From Glebionis coronaria (Eukaryota; Streptophyta; Magnoliopsida; Asterales; Asteraceae): a stretch of DNA of 64,000 nucleotides. The notes under the pieces are model-generated. The model searched no databases. It was not told the DNA's origin and saw nothing but the letters and a program-made list of their open reading frames with translations. The stretch covers positions 365,136,639 to 365,200,638 of the forward strand of contig CM046879.1 of assembly GCA_025667525.1 (NCBI GenBank), in the 5' to 3' direction. Shown here in pieces: positions 1 to 11,767 of the stretch (position 1 is its first letter; each line of letters begins with the position of its first letter). Both the position numbers and the translations under genes were made by a program.

Positions 1-343
1 ATACCAATCTGAATACCAATCGGAATGCCTAAACCCTATTCCGATTACACTGATCGGAATGTACTATAAACCCTTTTCCGATGACCTGATCGGAATATTT
101 CCCACTTTTCTCAGACAAAACTCAACCAATTCGTGATTTTAAGCCAAAAAATGATCAAAACACCCAAAAATTTTATGTTTTTAGCCAAAGTAACTATACC
201 AAATCCCTACCACAACTATGTAGAAGATTTGTATCAAGAAAAAACCATCAAAAACACAAAAAAAAAATTTGGACGTGTGAAAATGGATCAAAAATGGCGT
301 ATGAATCAAGAACACAAACACATGAACAATACAATCATCCCAT

Positions 344-357
344 GGCTCTTGATACCA
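344..357 (-). other. Primer binding site, left-edge Copia
   Basis: TGGTATCAAGAGCC on the minus strand, two bases inside the LTR end. This matches the initiator-methionine tRNA primer site used by plant Copia elements, with one extra A compared with TGGTATCAGAGCC. Confidence 0.85.
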
Positions 358-359
358 TT

Positions 360-678
360 TGTAGGATATTTAAATCTTGCTTATATTTTGAGAGAAAGAG
401 ATAGAGAGATGGTGGATTTCACACTTTTTAGAGAGAGAAAGTTAAGAGAACTATGTGTAAAATTATGAAACCACACCACCCTCTCCATATAAGGAGAGGG
501 TTTATATACCCAAGCCCTTGTCATGGGCTTGGGCTTACATTTGGGCCGGCCTACACATGTTGTAGGCTAGGCTTGTTCTTGTTTAATAAATAAAGAAAGT
601 TAACTAAACTACGAGCTATTACATGGACTATTAATGGAGTGACCGATCCTTCTTAATACGTAAAACGTATTTCCAACA
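360..678 (-). repeat. 5' LTR of the left-edge Copia element
   Basis: Begins TGTTGGAAATACG (at 678) and ends CCTACA (at 360) on the minus strand, the same ends as the LTRs at 37054-37386 and 60751-61082. A TATA box (TATATAAA, complement of 501-508) is followed at once by an 8-bp inverted repeat, CCCTCTCC / GGAGAGGG, then pyrimidine runs and TCTCTCTCTAAA. No coding capacity. Confidence 0.88.
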
Positions 679-683
679 AGTAC

Positions 684-974
684 TTTCTTTTTCATCCTTC
701 ATCTTTGTAGAAATTCCGACTTAAGCCCTCGATCTTTGAAATCTTGGCAAATAAGGTCCTCAAAAACTTTATCGTCCTTTTCTTCGTCTTTTGTGATATA
801 AATCCCTTGAAAACGCGTCTTTGTTCCAAAATGTATCTTTCTTACCTGAAAACACATGAAACACAAATACACGCATAATTCTGATATTTTAAAGTTAAAT
901 ATTATGTATTTGACTGTGTTTTGAGTGGTTTTTGGATCATTATTGATGAGTGTTTTGACACTTATCACTAATAT
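684..974 (-). repeat. Athila-type LTR fragment (U3 end)
   Basis: The sequence, with its run of TTCTTCG/TCGTC words and the terminal gtgttttgacacttatca, parallels the high-coordinate end of the intact Athila LTRs (4800-5029 and 14380-14612). On the minus strand it would begin TGATAAGTGTC, a canonical TG start, whereas the intact element begins TAATAAGTGTG. The left part is cut by the Copia insertion at 678. It has no ORF. The alignment is by eye and the similarity is moderate. Confidence 0.55.
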
Positions 975-1059
975 AACATTATCTTCATATAAGTTTAATT
1001 AGACATAGATACCAAAACAAGTGTTATTTACAAAAACGATAAATATCTTTAAAATAATT

Positions 1060-1145
1060 GGATATCAATTCGAGTCGATTTGAGGAACGATAAATACATT
1101 AAATAACTTGTTAAAAAATGGTTATTAAATTGGCGCCCCTGCTGG
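1060..1145 (+). repeat. Athila LTR end plus primer site (plus-strand remnant)
   Basis: Bases 1060-1127 resemble the U5 end of the intact Athila LTR read in the opposite direction (aattcg...aacgataa...ttatta). TGGCGCC follows at 1131, as in the Athila primer site (tRNA-Asp type). Coding sequence homologous to the end of RNase H starts at about 1142, so gag, protease, RT and most of RNase H have been deleted between primer site and integrase. The 85 bp before it (975-1059) hold nothing I recognise. Confidence 0.5.
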
Positions 1146-2521
1146 AGATCACTTAAGTAGACTCGAGGATCCTTATCAAGGGGAAAATCCAAATCAAGAT
1201 ATTAATGAATCTTTTCACCCTTGAGAACCTAATCTCTATCAATTCCAATCTTGATGATACCCCATGGTTTGCGGACATTGCAAACTATTTGGCGGGTGGA
1301 TTCTTATGGAATGGTTAACGTCCCAACAAAGAAAAAATTCTTTAAGGACATTAAGCACTACTATTGGGACGACCCTTATCTTTTCAAGCAATGTGAGGAT
1401 CTTATCATTTGTAGGTGTGTTGATGGGCCTGCGGCTTTACATATCCTTGAAGCTTGCCACAAAGGACCCACCGGTGATCACTTTGGCCCTAACTACACCG
1501 CGAAGAAAGTTTTTGACTCCGGATTCTATTGTCCCACCATTTATATGACGCTCATGAAATAGTTAAGAATTGTGATGCTTTCCAACGACAAGGCAAGATC
1601 ACACATAAAGATGAGATGCCTCAAAATTTCATTCAAGAGTGTGAAATCTTTGACGTGTGGGGCATCGACTTTATGGGGCCATTTCCCTCGTCTAAGGGTA
1701 ATAAGTACATCCTCATATCCATTGACTACGTATCCAAATGGGTTGAAGCAAAGGCTTTACCTACTTACGATGCGAGGGTTGTTGTGAACTTTTTAAATCA
1801 ATTGTCTACTAGATTCATCGTTCCTCGTGCTATCATTAGTGATCACGGTACTCATTTTTGCAATGATAAATTCGCACGAGTCATGAATATTTAAGGTGTC
1901 AATCACCGACTTTCCACCGCGTATCATCCACAAACTAATGGTCAAGTCGAGGTTTCCAATCTTGGACTTAAGCGAAGCTTAGAGAATACCGTGGGAGAGC
2001 ATCGTGCCTCATGGGCCGATAAATTAGATGATGCTTTGTGGGCTTTCCGTATAGCTTATAAGACACCTATAGGTTGTACTCCTTATCGCCTTGTGTACGG
2101 AAAGGCGTGCCACCTCGCCATTGAGTTGGAGCATAAGGCTTATTGGGCCTTAAAATGGGCTAATTTTGACATAAACAAAGCCGGTTTTGTTAGGAAAATC
2201 CAACTCAAACTTAATGAACTTAGGAATGAGGCTTATGAGAATTCGCTAATCTATAAGGAGAAGACTAAGCTCATTCACGATAGAAAGATTAAGAACCGAG
2301 AGTTCCACATTGGTGATCAAATTTTACTCTTTAACTCTCGGTTAAAATCTTTTCGGGTAAACTTAAGAGCTGTTGGTCCGGTGCATTCACCGTGGCCCAA
2401 AATTTTCCCTTATGGAACCATTGATCTAGCTCAACCAAATGGGCCAAATTTTAGGTGAATGGCCAACGGGTTAAGTTGTACTTTGTAGAGGACATCTCTC
2501 ATGAGATTATTCCATTCCTCT
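1142..2521 (+). pseudogene. Athila pol remnant: RNase H tail and integrase
   Basis: Three reading frames carry successive pieces of an Athila polyprotein that match the minus-strand copy at 7065-9572 almost word for word. The RNase H end and linker come first (HLSRLEDP near 1149). The zinc-binding region follows at about 1460-1610 and the integrase core at 1640-2000, with GIDFMGP carrying the first Asp, ISDHGTHF (Arg to His beside the second Asp) and GQVEVSN carrying the Glu. The C-terminal region extends to about 2520. Frameshifts near 1250 and 1540, a stop at 1892-1894 and a stop after NGPNFR at 2456-2458 break it. It can make no functional protein. It is a deletion derivative, older than the intact copy next to it. 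Confidence 0.9.
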
Positions 2522-3341
2522 CCACATTTCCCTTGAATTAATTTGGGAAATCGAGTCGAGCTAGGGACTCGTGATAAATAAATCAAGCATCGTATAACTA
2601 GGTTAGATTGTCTTTACCTTTTTCAACGAATAAGTGTAGGGGGAGCCAAGTAGGCTGTGTTTTGTGATGTTGTGAAGGGATAAGTTCTTTAATTATCCAC
2701 TTTTGGTGCTTTTGACGCGAACCGTGATCCCGTTTACCCGTGATACCAATTCTATCAAAATTATTGTGATTCATACTTGTATATAAATAAGTTGAATAAA
2801 TGTAATCACTTTAGTTGTCTCTTCCTTAAATCGCTTTAAACAACGTGCACAATGTCCTAAGTGTAGGGGAGTTTATTCCACATGCTTAAACATTGAGGAC
2901 AATTTTTATATTAAGTGTAAGGGAGACTTCTATCGAAGTTAAGTGGGCTTTTCCATGAATTGTTCACTTATGTGAACATGTATATGGGGTTTTGTCGCCT
3001 CATCTGACGCACTTAAGCTCACAAGTATTGCCATCAACTTCAGCATATCTGAGCAACAACTTTTAAAACAAATCAATCATGAGTATAAAAGTATTAAATG
3101 GCATTGAAGTTTCTTGTCAATAAAACAAACATTCTTTCAAAAGGTGTCATTTGTTAATTAAGGAAATTTCAAACGTCCCCATCCACAGTCAACAACTTCC
3201 TGACACATGAGGCATTTCACTGTTCAAAACAACAAAAAATCATACTTTTTTGCAGAACATTAATGAGAGACTTTGTGCCAAATGTTCAAAAGAAACCCTA
3301 AAAGATGTATAAATTTTTCAAATGGTTTTAAAAACTTTTCA
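2522..3341 (+). other. Athila 3' untranslated region and unassigned spacer
   Basis: 2522-2985 corresponds to the post-pol region of the minus-strand Athila (5030-7064). Both contain several AGTGTAGGGG(A) purine tracts (here near 2634, 2861 and 2916) and the phrase cattgaggacaat. From about 2986 to 3341 the sequence is A/T-rich without an ORF. It continues, after removal of the Athila insertion at 3347-14612, into 14618, so it may be 5' flanking sequence of the accessory ORF there. No further feature seen. Confidence 0.55.
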
Positions 3342-3346
3342 CAAAT
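3342..3346. other. Target site duplication caaat (left), Athila
   Basis: caaat directly abuts the LTR end; the second copy is at 14613-14617. Confidence 0.9.
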
Positions 3347-5029
3347 TAATACAAGGTTTTATCCAAGTATGAAAAGTTATCGTCTGATCTTTTCGAATTG
3401 ATCTCCAGTCTAAAGTGCGACTCAATTGTCTTTTGGTGAACAAGAGTATGTTTTGGTTTGGTTTTCAAATTTAAACTAAAAGAAAGAATGAAAATGTTGT
3501 TGAGCGAAATTAAAGCGTTTAAATATTAAACTAAAAGCTATTTAGAAAAACTTTATGTAAAACTTTAAAACTTAAAAACATGTTCTATCGGAATATTGCA
3601 AATCATTTCTATCGGAATGCACCAAAGTTAATACCAACGGGATATAATTAAAACGAGTCATCGGAATAATTCATGTGAACCATCAGAATATTAAGCTGAA
3701 TACCCATCGGAATGTCAATTACAACTCTGTCGGAATGATGCTTATCGGAATGAGCTAGATCGCAATGTTTCAGATCGGAATAACCCGAATACCTTTGTCG
3801 CAAAGTGGTTCTGATCGGAATGGTGTAAAGTAAATTTGGGCAGAGTTTCGTCTTAACAAGGACCTTAGTCCCGTCGAAATATGCGATCGCAATGAGCGAT
3901 TGAAACCCATATCGGAATAAGGGAGAATGACCAAGTTATCGCAAAGTATAACCCTTGATGGGTTATTGCGATAGAAACCAAGTAATCCGTCGGAATGTGT
4001 AGAATTCCAAAGATTGCGATGGAAGCAATACTTAATCCGAAATTGGTGGTAAGCTTAAAACTCAATAAGCACATACAATAAGCTAACTCATCCGAAACTT
4101 AAACAACTCAAAAAGCTTAAATTTGACAACTTCTTAAACATAAAAGATCATAAACTTTATGAAAGGAACTTTAAAGTGACTAAAACCTTTGAGAAATCCG
4201 AAAATCAACAAGCTAAAACTTGAAATAAGACAATAAGCATAAAGAGCTTATAGCTTATACATGAGTGAGCTTATGTAGGAATAAAAGAAATGAACTTTCT
4301 AACCACACAACCTCAAATTCAATCACGGATCATGAAGGATTCGGATCAAAAGCAAAGTTTCGGATTAAGAAATAAACAAAATTTAAGAAATGTACAAGGA
4401 TATTAAAGAACACAAAGCTTAAACTTAAACTTTTGATTAAAGAAACTCAAATACAAAGATTAATGAAAGCTTAAAAGAAAGGAAGGATGAAAAACTTAGT
4501 GAGAGAAAGTTTAGAACTTTCTCTCTCTAAAAACTAGAAAAGAAAATTAAAAGTGCAACTAGCTAACCACCCTCCTAATGTGATTAGGAGGGTATTTATT
4601 GGGAAATGGGAAGTGCATGTGTGGTGATTCCTTATTTCTTTTCTTCTCGACTCGATTTAATTCTTTGTCTTTTCTCGACGTCGTCTCGGGATTCGAACTT
4701 GTCTTAATAATTTTCTTCTTTAATTTAGACTTAAGTTCTTCGACTTCATTAAACTTCTGTCTTTAGACTTTTTCTTCGATAAATCTTTAGAATAGGTCTT
4801 GGACATCTGTTCTTTAAGCACTCTTGATCTTTTGACTTCGTCTTTTCTCGTTTTCTTCGATAAAAGCCCGTGAAAGCCCGTGTTTTCTTCCTTTTTCATC
4901 TTCTGGTCCTAAAACACCATAAAAACACAGACCATGCATAATTCCGACTTTTACGACATAAAATACACGTTTTGGTCTTGTTATTATTGGAAATCAGTGG
5001 TAAAAGGATAAGTGTTTTCACACTTATTA
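3347..5029 (-). repeat. 3' LTR of the Athila element
   Basis: Matches 12929-14612 along its full length, with differences estimated by eye at roughly 3%. On the minus strand it starts TAATAAGTGTG and ends TTGTATTA, so its ends are TA...TA, not TG...CA. It contains a dense, irregular cluster of TCGGAAT (ATTCCGA in the RNA sense) at about 3585-3990, an 11-bp perfect inverted repeat at 4569-4593 (accctcctaat / attaggagggt, loop gtg) and another at 4501-4525 (gagagaaagtt / aactttctctc, loop tag). No coding capacity. Confidence 0.95.
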
Positions 5030-7064
5030 AATACCCTACACTTGACCATTGCAATGTCCTCATGCAATGCATTATTTTTAAAGCACGGTTTACATTTCCC
5101 ATCATAAATAACCTACCTTGGCCTTTATTAAATTCTAAACATTTTAAAGAAAATAAAAAGATAGAAACAAATCAAAGACTTACATTGGTTTTAGGCGGCC
5201 ATGAACGTTTATCATCCTCAAGTTTCACGTTCCCCATACCAAGCTTAAAAACGAGATCATTGTTATTATAAGTTAGCAAACTAACACGAATTCATGTGGG
5301 CCAGTTATTCACTTAGACTCCCTTATTCCTAGGTGTATCTCTTATATTTTATTTTTGTCTTAAATGATCACGAGGATGCATTGTTTGACTTATTTCGATA
5401 GTTATTTAGGCCGAAAATAAAGTGGACGATTTAATCAATAGTTAGCTAAAGGACAAAATCTTTTAAAACTACTTCTCGGGACCTCATAAAGTTCATATCT
5501 TGGCATAACTCGCTTCACGATTTGAGACCTTTCTCGGACCGATATTTGGCAGCAGCTTTATACTTCAAATCTTTTGAGAGACGTTCTTGAAATTATGGTC
5601 TTCTCTTCATAATAGGAATTTCTTCACTTGAAGTTTAGAGAGATTCTTCATATTTGGACCATGACTTCTTCATTTTTCTTCAATCTTTATTTTGGACTTT
5701 GACATACAACGATCCACCTCCTTTTAGGACTTGGATCTATTTATCCTCATACCTTGCTAGGGTCTTTTCGGATAGACTTCTCCATGATCTTTAGGGGAGT
5801 ATTTGCTTTTCGTCGTGTGTCTCGATCCTTCATATTGATTTTCGATAAACGATTCTTTACATCACTTTTGGATCTTTAGGAACAAACTGTAGCCCTCATG
5901 CCTTGTTAGGGCCTTTTCAGACTCGCCAATCTTCGCATCCCGCTTCAATAAGTTATGCCTTGGCTATGAACTCTAATTAATACCGAGCAACTTTTAAACG
6001 ATCTTGGGCTAGAAGCTAAGTAACTTTTCAAATCGTACAACCTTATTTATTGCAGATAAATTTATTAACAAGCGATGGGAGAATAGGCTCATAATTAACT
6101 CACATAAATTCACGAAAGAATACCAAACTTATAATTGACTCTATCATCTCTCGTCCTCCACAGTTTAAAATCTCAAGGAATGAGACTCGTGGATGCTTAG
6201 CCTATTAAATCAAAGTTTTGGGTTTTCGAGTCATCTATAGGATCTTGCAAGCTCTTAGACTTTTTCAAGTTTAGAAATCGTATTTTAAAGTTCCCTTGAT
6301 AAACAACTCTCTAGGATCAATTATAGGAACTTGCGAAAAGTTCTTGTTCTTAACCCGTGAGAGTTAAGACTTTCGCGTTTTAAAGCTCCCTATATAAAAG
6401 CCTAGCAAAACTTGACTTAAACACGTTAAGGATACTAGCTAGAGTAAAATTAGATAAGTAAACTCGGGTTGAGTCAAAATATTCACGACTTTGAAAAATA
6501 AAACCACTTTATTAAAATTTTATCTAGCAAGGGAAGAAAATAATCATAACAAAGGAAAATACAGCTATACAACTAGGCCAAAATAGATTAAAATTTTTGA
6601 AAAATGTCGAAAAATCAAGTTTTCCGGTTAAAATTAGGACAAATTCATGGAAAAGACCACTTACTTCGATAGAATTCCCCCTACACTTGAGATAAACATT
6701 GTCCTCAATGTTTAAGCATGTGGGAGTAAACTCCCCTACACTTATGACATTGCACACTTTGTTTAAATCTTGCTAAGGAAAGGACAACTATAGTGAATTC
6801 AATGTGAACATATAAGATATGAAATATTGAATCACGAGAGTTTAGGATAGAACCGAGAAGATGGGAACACGGGATCACAGTTCGTCAAAAGTCATCAAGA
6901 TGCTCTTTGAAGCTTGTCCCTGCACAAAATAAGAAACAAGACAACCAACATATATGGGGCTCCCCCTATAGTTATTATGAAAGCAGTAAAGGATAGATCA
7001 CGGGTTGCCTCCCGAGAAGCGCTTATTTTTTATAACCAAGTCACGGGCCTGACTCGACCCAAAT
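5030..7064 (-). other. Athila post-pol untranslated region, no env ORF
   Basis: Two kilobases between the pol stop and the 3' LTR. Several purine tracts of the form GTGTAGGGGGA are seen on the minus strand (complements near 6675-6690 and 6730-6742), and GTGTAGGGTATT lies directly before the LTR as the likely polypurine tract. The longest minus-strand ORF is 77 codons (6524-6757) with no recognisable domain. I see no signal peptide plus membrane segment arrangement expected of an env-like protein. Confidence 0.7.
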
Positions 7065-9572
7065 TTAGTTTATGGGAAACGTGGTGAGGGATGGAATCAT
7101 CTCATGAGAGATGTCCTCACCAAAGTACAACTTCAAACACTGGCCATTCACCTTAAAATTGGGCCCATTTGGCTGAGAAAGCTCAATGGTGCCATATGGA
7201 AAGACTTTGGTGACGGTGAATGGACCAGACCAGCGGCTCTTCAACTTGCCAGATAAGATCTTTAACCGAGAGTTAAAGAGTAGAACTTGATCACCAACGT
7301 GGAACTCTCGGTTCTTGATTCTTGCGTCATGGATGATCTTGGTCTTCTCCTTGTAGATCAGTGAGTTCTCGTAAGCTTCATTCCTCAGTTCGTTGAGCTC
7401 GTTGAGTTGAATCTTGCGAAGATCACTGGCTTTTTTGATGTCGAAGTTAGCCCACTTCAAGGCCTAGTACGCCTTATGTTCCAGCTCGATGGGGAGGTGG
7501 CATGCTTTCCCGTACACAAGACGATAAGGTGTACAACCAATCGGGGTCTTATAAGCTGTACGGAAAGCCCACAGAGCATCATCTAACTTATCGGCCCACG
7601 CGGCACGATGCTCTCCCACAGTACGTTCCAGAATTCGCTTTAATCCACGGTTGGAGATCTCGGCTTGCCCATTGGTTTGGGGATGATAGGCTGTGGAAAT
7701 ACGGTGATTGACACCATACTTAGACATGACTCTTGCAAATTGATCATTGCAAAAATGAGTCCCGCGGTCACTGATTATAGCACGAGGAACACCGAATCGA
7801 GCAAACAGCTGCTTCAAAAAGTTCACAACCACCCTCGCATCGTTCGTTGGGAGAGCCTTAGCTTCAACCCATTTAGAAACGTAGTTAACGGCTACGAGGA
7901 TGTACTTGTTCCCTTTGGATGATGGAAATGGCCCCATAAAGTCGATGCCCCATACGTCAAAGATTTCACATTCTTGTATGAAATTTTGAGGCATCTCATC
8001 TTTATGTGTGATCTTGCCTTGGCGTTGGCAAGCATCACAATGCTTAACCATTTCGTGAGCGTCTCGATAAATGGTGGGCCAATATAATCCAAAGTCAAAC
8101 ACTTTCTTAGCGGTGTAGTTGGGACCAAAGTGACCACCGGTGGGTCCTTTATGGCAAGCATCAAGGATTTGCAAAGCTGCCGGTCCATCAACACATCGAC
8201 GAATGATCAGATCAGCACATTGTTTGAATAAATAAGGGTCATCCCAGAAGTAAGTCTTAACATCTTTAAAGAACTTCTTCTTTTCTTGGGATGTTAACCC
8301 TTTGATGAGAATACCACCCGCTAAGTAGTTTACAATGTCCGCAAACCACGGGGTGTCATCAAGATTGGACTGAATAGACATCAAGGTCTCAAGGGTAAAA
8401 GAGTCATTTATCTCATGGTTCGGATGATCCCCTTGATATGGATCCTCAAGTCTACTCAGATGATCCGCTGCTAGGTTTTCGGCTCCCTTTTTGTCACGAA
8501 TTTCAATGTTGAATTTTTGAAGGAGCAAAACCCAACGAAGAAGTCTTGGCTTAGAATCTTGCTTAGTTAACAAGTACTTCAACGCGGAATGGTCGGTATA
8601 GACAATGGTGGTGGATAAAACAAGATAGGGGCGAAATTTTTCAAAAGCATAGACAACAACTAAAAGCTCTTTTTCGGTTGTCGTATAATGCAATTGAGCC
8701 CCCGTCATTGTCTTGCTAGCATAATGGATTGGTTGGAAGTGTTTATTCACTCTTTGGCCCAAAACCGATCCAATAGCAAAGTCGCTAGCATCGCACATCA
8801 ATTCAAAAGGTAGCTCCCAATTAGGGGTAACCAAGACTGGTGCCTTAGTTAGCTTATCCTTGAGAAGATTGAAGGCTTCAATACACTCTCTGGAAAAGAT
8901 AAAAGGAGTATCTTTTTCCAAGAGGTGGGTCATCGGGCGAGTGATTTTAGAGAAATCCTGAATGAAACGACGATAGAAGCCCGCATGACCCAGAAAACTT
9001 CTCACACCCTTCACGGTTGAAGGTGGAGGTAATTTGGCTATGACATCCACTTTAGCACGGTCCACTTCAAGACCGGTTTTTGAGATTTTGTGTCCTAGCA
9101 CAATGCCTTCTTTTACCATAAAATGGCATTTTTCCCAATTCAGAACAAGGCGAGTGTCTTCGCACCGCTTAAGCATACGTTCTAAATTGGCAAGGCAGGA
9201 AGAGAATGAATCACCATAAACCGAGAAATCATCCATGAAGACTTCCATAGTTTCTTCAACCATGTCATGGAAGATAGCCATCATACACCTTTGGAATGTC
9301 CCAGGAGCATTGCACAAGCCGAAAGGCATTCTTTTGTAAGCAAATGTTCCATAAGGACAAGTGAATGTGGTTTTCTCTTGGTCATGGGGATCGATGGGTA
9401 TTTGAAAATAACCCGAGAAACCGTCTAAAAAGAAGTAATAGTCATTACCCGCTAGACGTTCAAGCATTTGGTCCATGAAAGGAAGGGGAAAATGATCCTT
9501 TCTCGTAGCATCATTGAGTTTGTGATAGTCTATACAAACTCTCCACCCTGTAACGAGACGAGTAGGAATCAA
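7065..9572 (-). pseudogene. Athila pol: reverse transcriptase, RNase H, integrase
   Basis: One 702-codon frame (9572 to 7464), then TAG where the family has Trp (7461-7463), then 131 more codons in the same frame to 7065. The RT core is intact: palm motif FMDD at residues 112-115. RNase H has Asp at 261, 327 and 370. The integrase zinc-binding residues are His474, His481, Cys512 and Cys515, and its catalytic Asp544, Asp602 and Glu638 are all present. The 5' side is broken by a frameshift at about 9570, where the preceding frame (9569-10459) carries the first RT residues. Only two lesions therefore separate this pol from an open frame. No chromodomain is seen, as expected for Athila. Confidence 0.95.
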
Positions 9573-11283
9573 CTCGTTTTTTCGTTGGGAACAACGGTGA
9601 TTCCGCCTTTCTTAGGCACACAATGGACTGGACTAACCCACGGTGAATCCGAGATAGGATAGATCAAGCCCGCATCAAGAAGTTTGATAACCTCTTTTTT
9701 GATAACGTCATGGATTTTAGGATTCACCCTTCGTTGGCTTTGAATAGTGGGTTTAAAGTCGTCCTCCATGAGAATTTTATGTGTGCAAAAGTGAGGATCA
9801 ATGCCACGGTTATCGGAGATCTTCCACGCAATCACTTTCTTATGATTCTTCAACACGGCGATAAGTCGGGATTTTTCTTCTTCTTTCAGGTCCTTTGCGA
9901 TGATGAACGGTAACTTCTTGTTGTATTCAAGGAAAACGTACTCGAGATGAGATGGTAGGTCCTTAAGCTCAAGAGTAGGAGGATCCTCAATAGATGGTGT
10001 AACTAACGATGGATCATCATTAGTCACCTCTTTAGGAGAAGGAGGAGAAAACGGGTCTTCATTGAGAAGTTTCTCAATTGTACGAATGTCTTCATCCCAA
10101 TTGGTGGAAGAATCATCATACTTAAGATCGAGAGGACCCAAGCTAGCTTCAAAATTATCCAAGTCACTTTCTCCAAAAGGAGTCAATGACGGAGCAATTG
10201 AGGCAATGGTCTCAACATTGGGTAGAGAAGAGAGAGTACTTTTGCAAGCATCATGAAAGTGTTCTTCACAAGCCTCATCGAGAACATCAATAGCATTAAC
10301 ACTCTCATATGAATAAGGTTGCTTAGAAATCTTACCCATGTTGAAGACAATTTTATCGTCACCAACTCTCATGATTATTTCGCCCGCGACTACATCAATG
10401 AGAGTGCGACTGGTCCTCAAGAAGGGACGTCCAACGATTAATGGAACACGGGGATCCATCTCATAGTCAACGACAAAAAATCCACCGGGAAGGTGAATTT
10501 GTCAATGCCAACGAAGACGTCTTCGGCTATCCCCACTGGATAAGCAACCGGACGGTTAGCTAATTCCAAAGTCATTTTGGTGGGGACTAGCTCGGGGAGA
10601 GATAATTGCTTCCAAACACTTAAAGGTATTAAGTTTATACTGGCACCTAGATCGGCTAGGGCCGTGCAATTCTCTACTCCCGGGAAGTTGCAAGGAATCA
10701 AGAAGCGACCCGGATCACCAAGTTTGGTGGGCAATTTTCTTAAGAGAACGACAGAGCAATTCTCATTAAGTTGGGTCTGAGCAATGTCAAGAAGCTTCTC
10801 CTTGTCACTAAGAAGATCTTTAAACATCTTCGCGTATTTAGGCATGTGAGCGAGAGCCTCAGCAAAGGAGATGTTAAAATTCAATTGTTTAAACATTTTG
10901 ATAAAATTTGAAACCTGAATATCATCCTTGCTCTTTTGCTTCTCTTTCCTCAACCTTAAAGGATAAGGTATATCGGATGAAGAGGAAGGCTTTAGGGGAG
11001 TAGGATCACTCACAACCACGGGTGGTGGGGGAATGGGGGTAGAAGGCAAAGGAGGTGAGGAAAGTTGCTCTTTTTCCTTGTTCACAATCACGGGTGGAGG
11101 TGTAGGAAGCTCGGGTTCCGTATAACCTTTTCCACTACGAGTGGTGATTGCTTTCATCTCCCCTCTTGGATTCGCAACGGTGTTACTCGGAAGAGTACCC
11201 GAAAAATAGGGTTGATTACCTTGGAAGAGCGAACCTAACATATCACGTAAATTATCCGCTTGGGTGCTGAAAGAGTCTCTCAT
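9569..11283 (-). pseudogene. Athila gag C-terminus, protease and start of RT
   Basis: Two overlapping frames. 11283-10438 carries a Pro-rich linker, a conserved segment with FKQLNFNI, and the protease with ADLGAS as the aspartic active site (near residue 209). A frameshift around 10440-10459 moves to the second frame (10459-9569), which continues the protease end (PLIVGRPFL), an acidic Pro/Ser-rich spacer and the N-terminal RT region up to [18 protein letters not shown]. That frame then ends at 9569, while the RT core continues in another frame from 9572. Both shifts are single-base events that look like decay, not programmed frameshifting, since no slippery heptamer is obvious at either place. 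Confidence 0.9.
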
Positions 11284-11767
11284 GTCGGCACGAATATCAT
11301 TGCTCTATTTCACCATGTCATTCCTTAGCTCGGCTCGAATATCACTCCCTTGTTTCGCTATTTCTCCCTTCAAGTTGATGAATTGACTCTGAAGATTCGT
11401 CACGATCTCTCTATTAGTCCTCATGAACGTCTTGACGTCTTGATTCAATGTCATCGGTTGATTCAGAGGTGGAGCCTGGTAAGCTTGAGAATTTCCTTGA
11501 GGTGGGTATGGGTTTCTTTGGGATTGATATTGATTGTTAGCACGAGTTTGGGATTGGTTGTTTCGGTTATAGCTTTATTGTTGGTTTTGGTTTGGAGGAG
11601 GAAAACCGGGTGGAGCAAGATAGTTGTTTGAACGATAACTTAGCAAGTTACGGTCTCCTTGAGAACGAGCTTGATAACCGCCCGTGGGATAAGTACCGTA
11701 TGCCGCGTTAACGTTTTCAGAAAAATTGCCTTGAGTAGAAGGACAATCATTGTAAATAGAAACGACT
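11284..11767 (-). pseudogene. Athila gag middle section, broken
   Basis: Between the gag core (ending at 11768) and the 11283 frame, the minus strand reads a Gln/Asn/Pro-rich segment (for example YQARSQGDRN, APPGFPPPNQNQQ), then a helical segment with repeated DIRAELRND-like words. Stops fall after NQNQQ and after MVK (complement of about 11307-11309), both consistent with Gln-to-stop changes. I do not find an intact CCHC knuckle. Confidence 0.75.

Larger units (their letters stand above)
1..678 (-). mobile_element. Copia element, 5' end only (second copy of the 37-61 kb family), cut by window edge
   Basis: Read on the minus strand, this stretch repeats the 5' end of the Copia element at 37054: LTR (678 to 360), primer site (357 to 344), then the untranslated leader with TCGGAAT/ATTCCGA motifs. 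The remainder of the element must lie left of the window. The LTR is about 319 bp against 333 bp in the other copy and differs at many positions, so the two copies are not recent sisters. The duplicated target site cannot be checked because the far end is missing; the base run just right of the LTR is agtac (679-683). No coding region is visible here. A short plus-strand ORF near 133-468 is antisense to the leader and LTR and is not a gene. Confidence 0.88.

Noticed and set aside
133..468. 111-codon plus-strand ORF
   Set aside because: Antisense to the leader, primer site and LTR of the left-edge Copia element.
6524..6757. Possible env-like ORF of Athila
   Set aside because: Only 77 codons, no signal peptide or membrane anchor pattern, interrupted context.
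10440..10460. Programmed frameshift between Athila protease frames
   Set aside because: No slippery heptamer or downstream structure is evident, and neighbouring stops point to ordinary decay.
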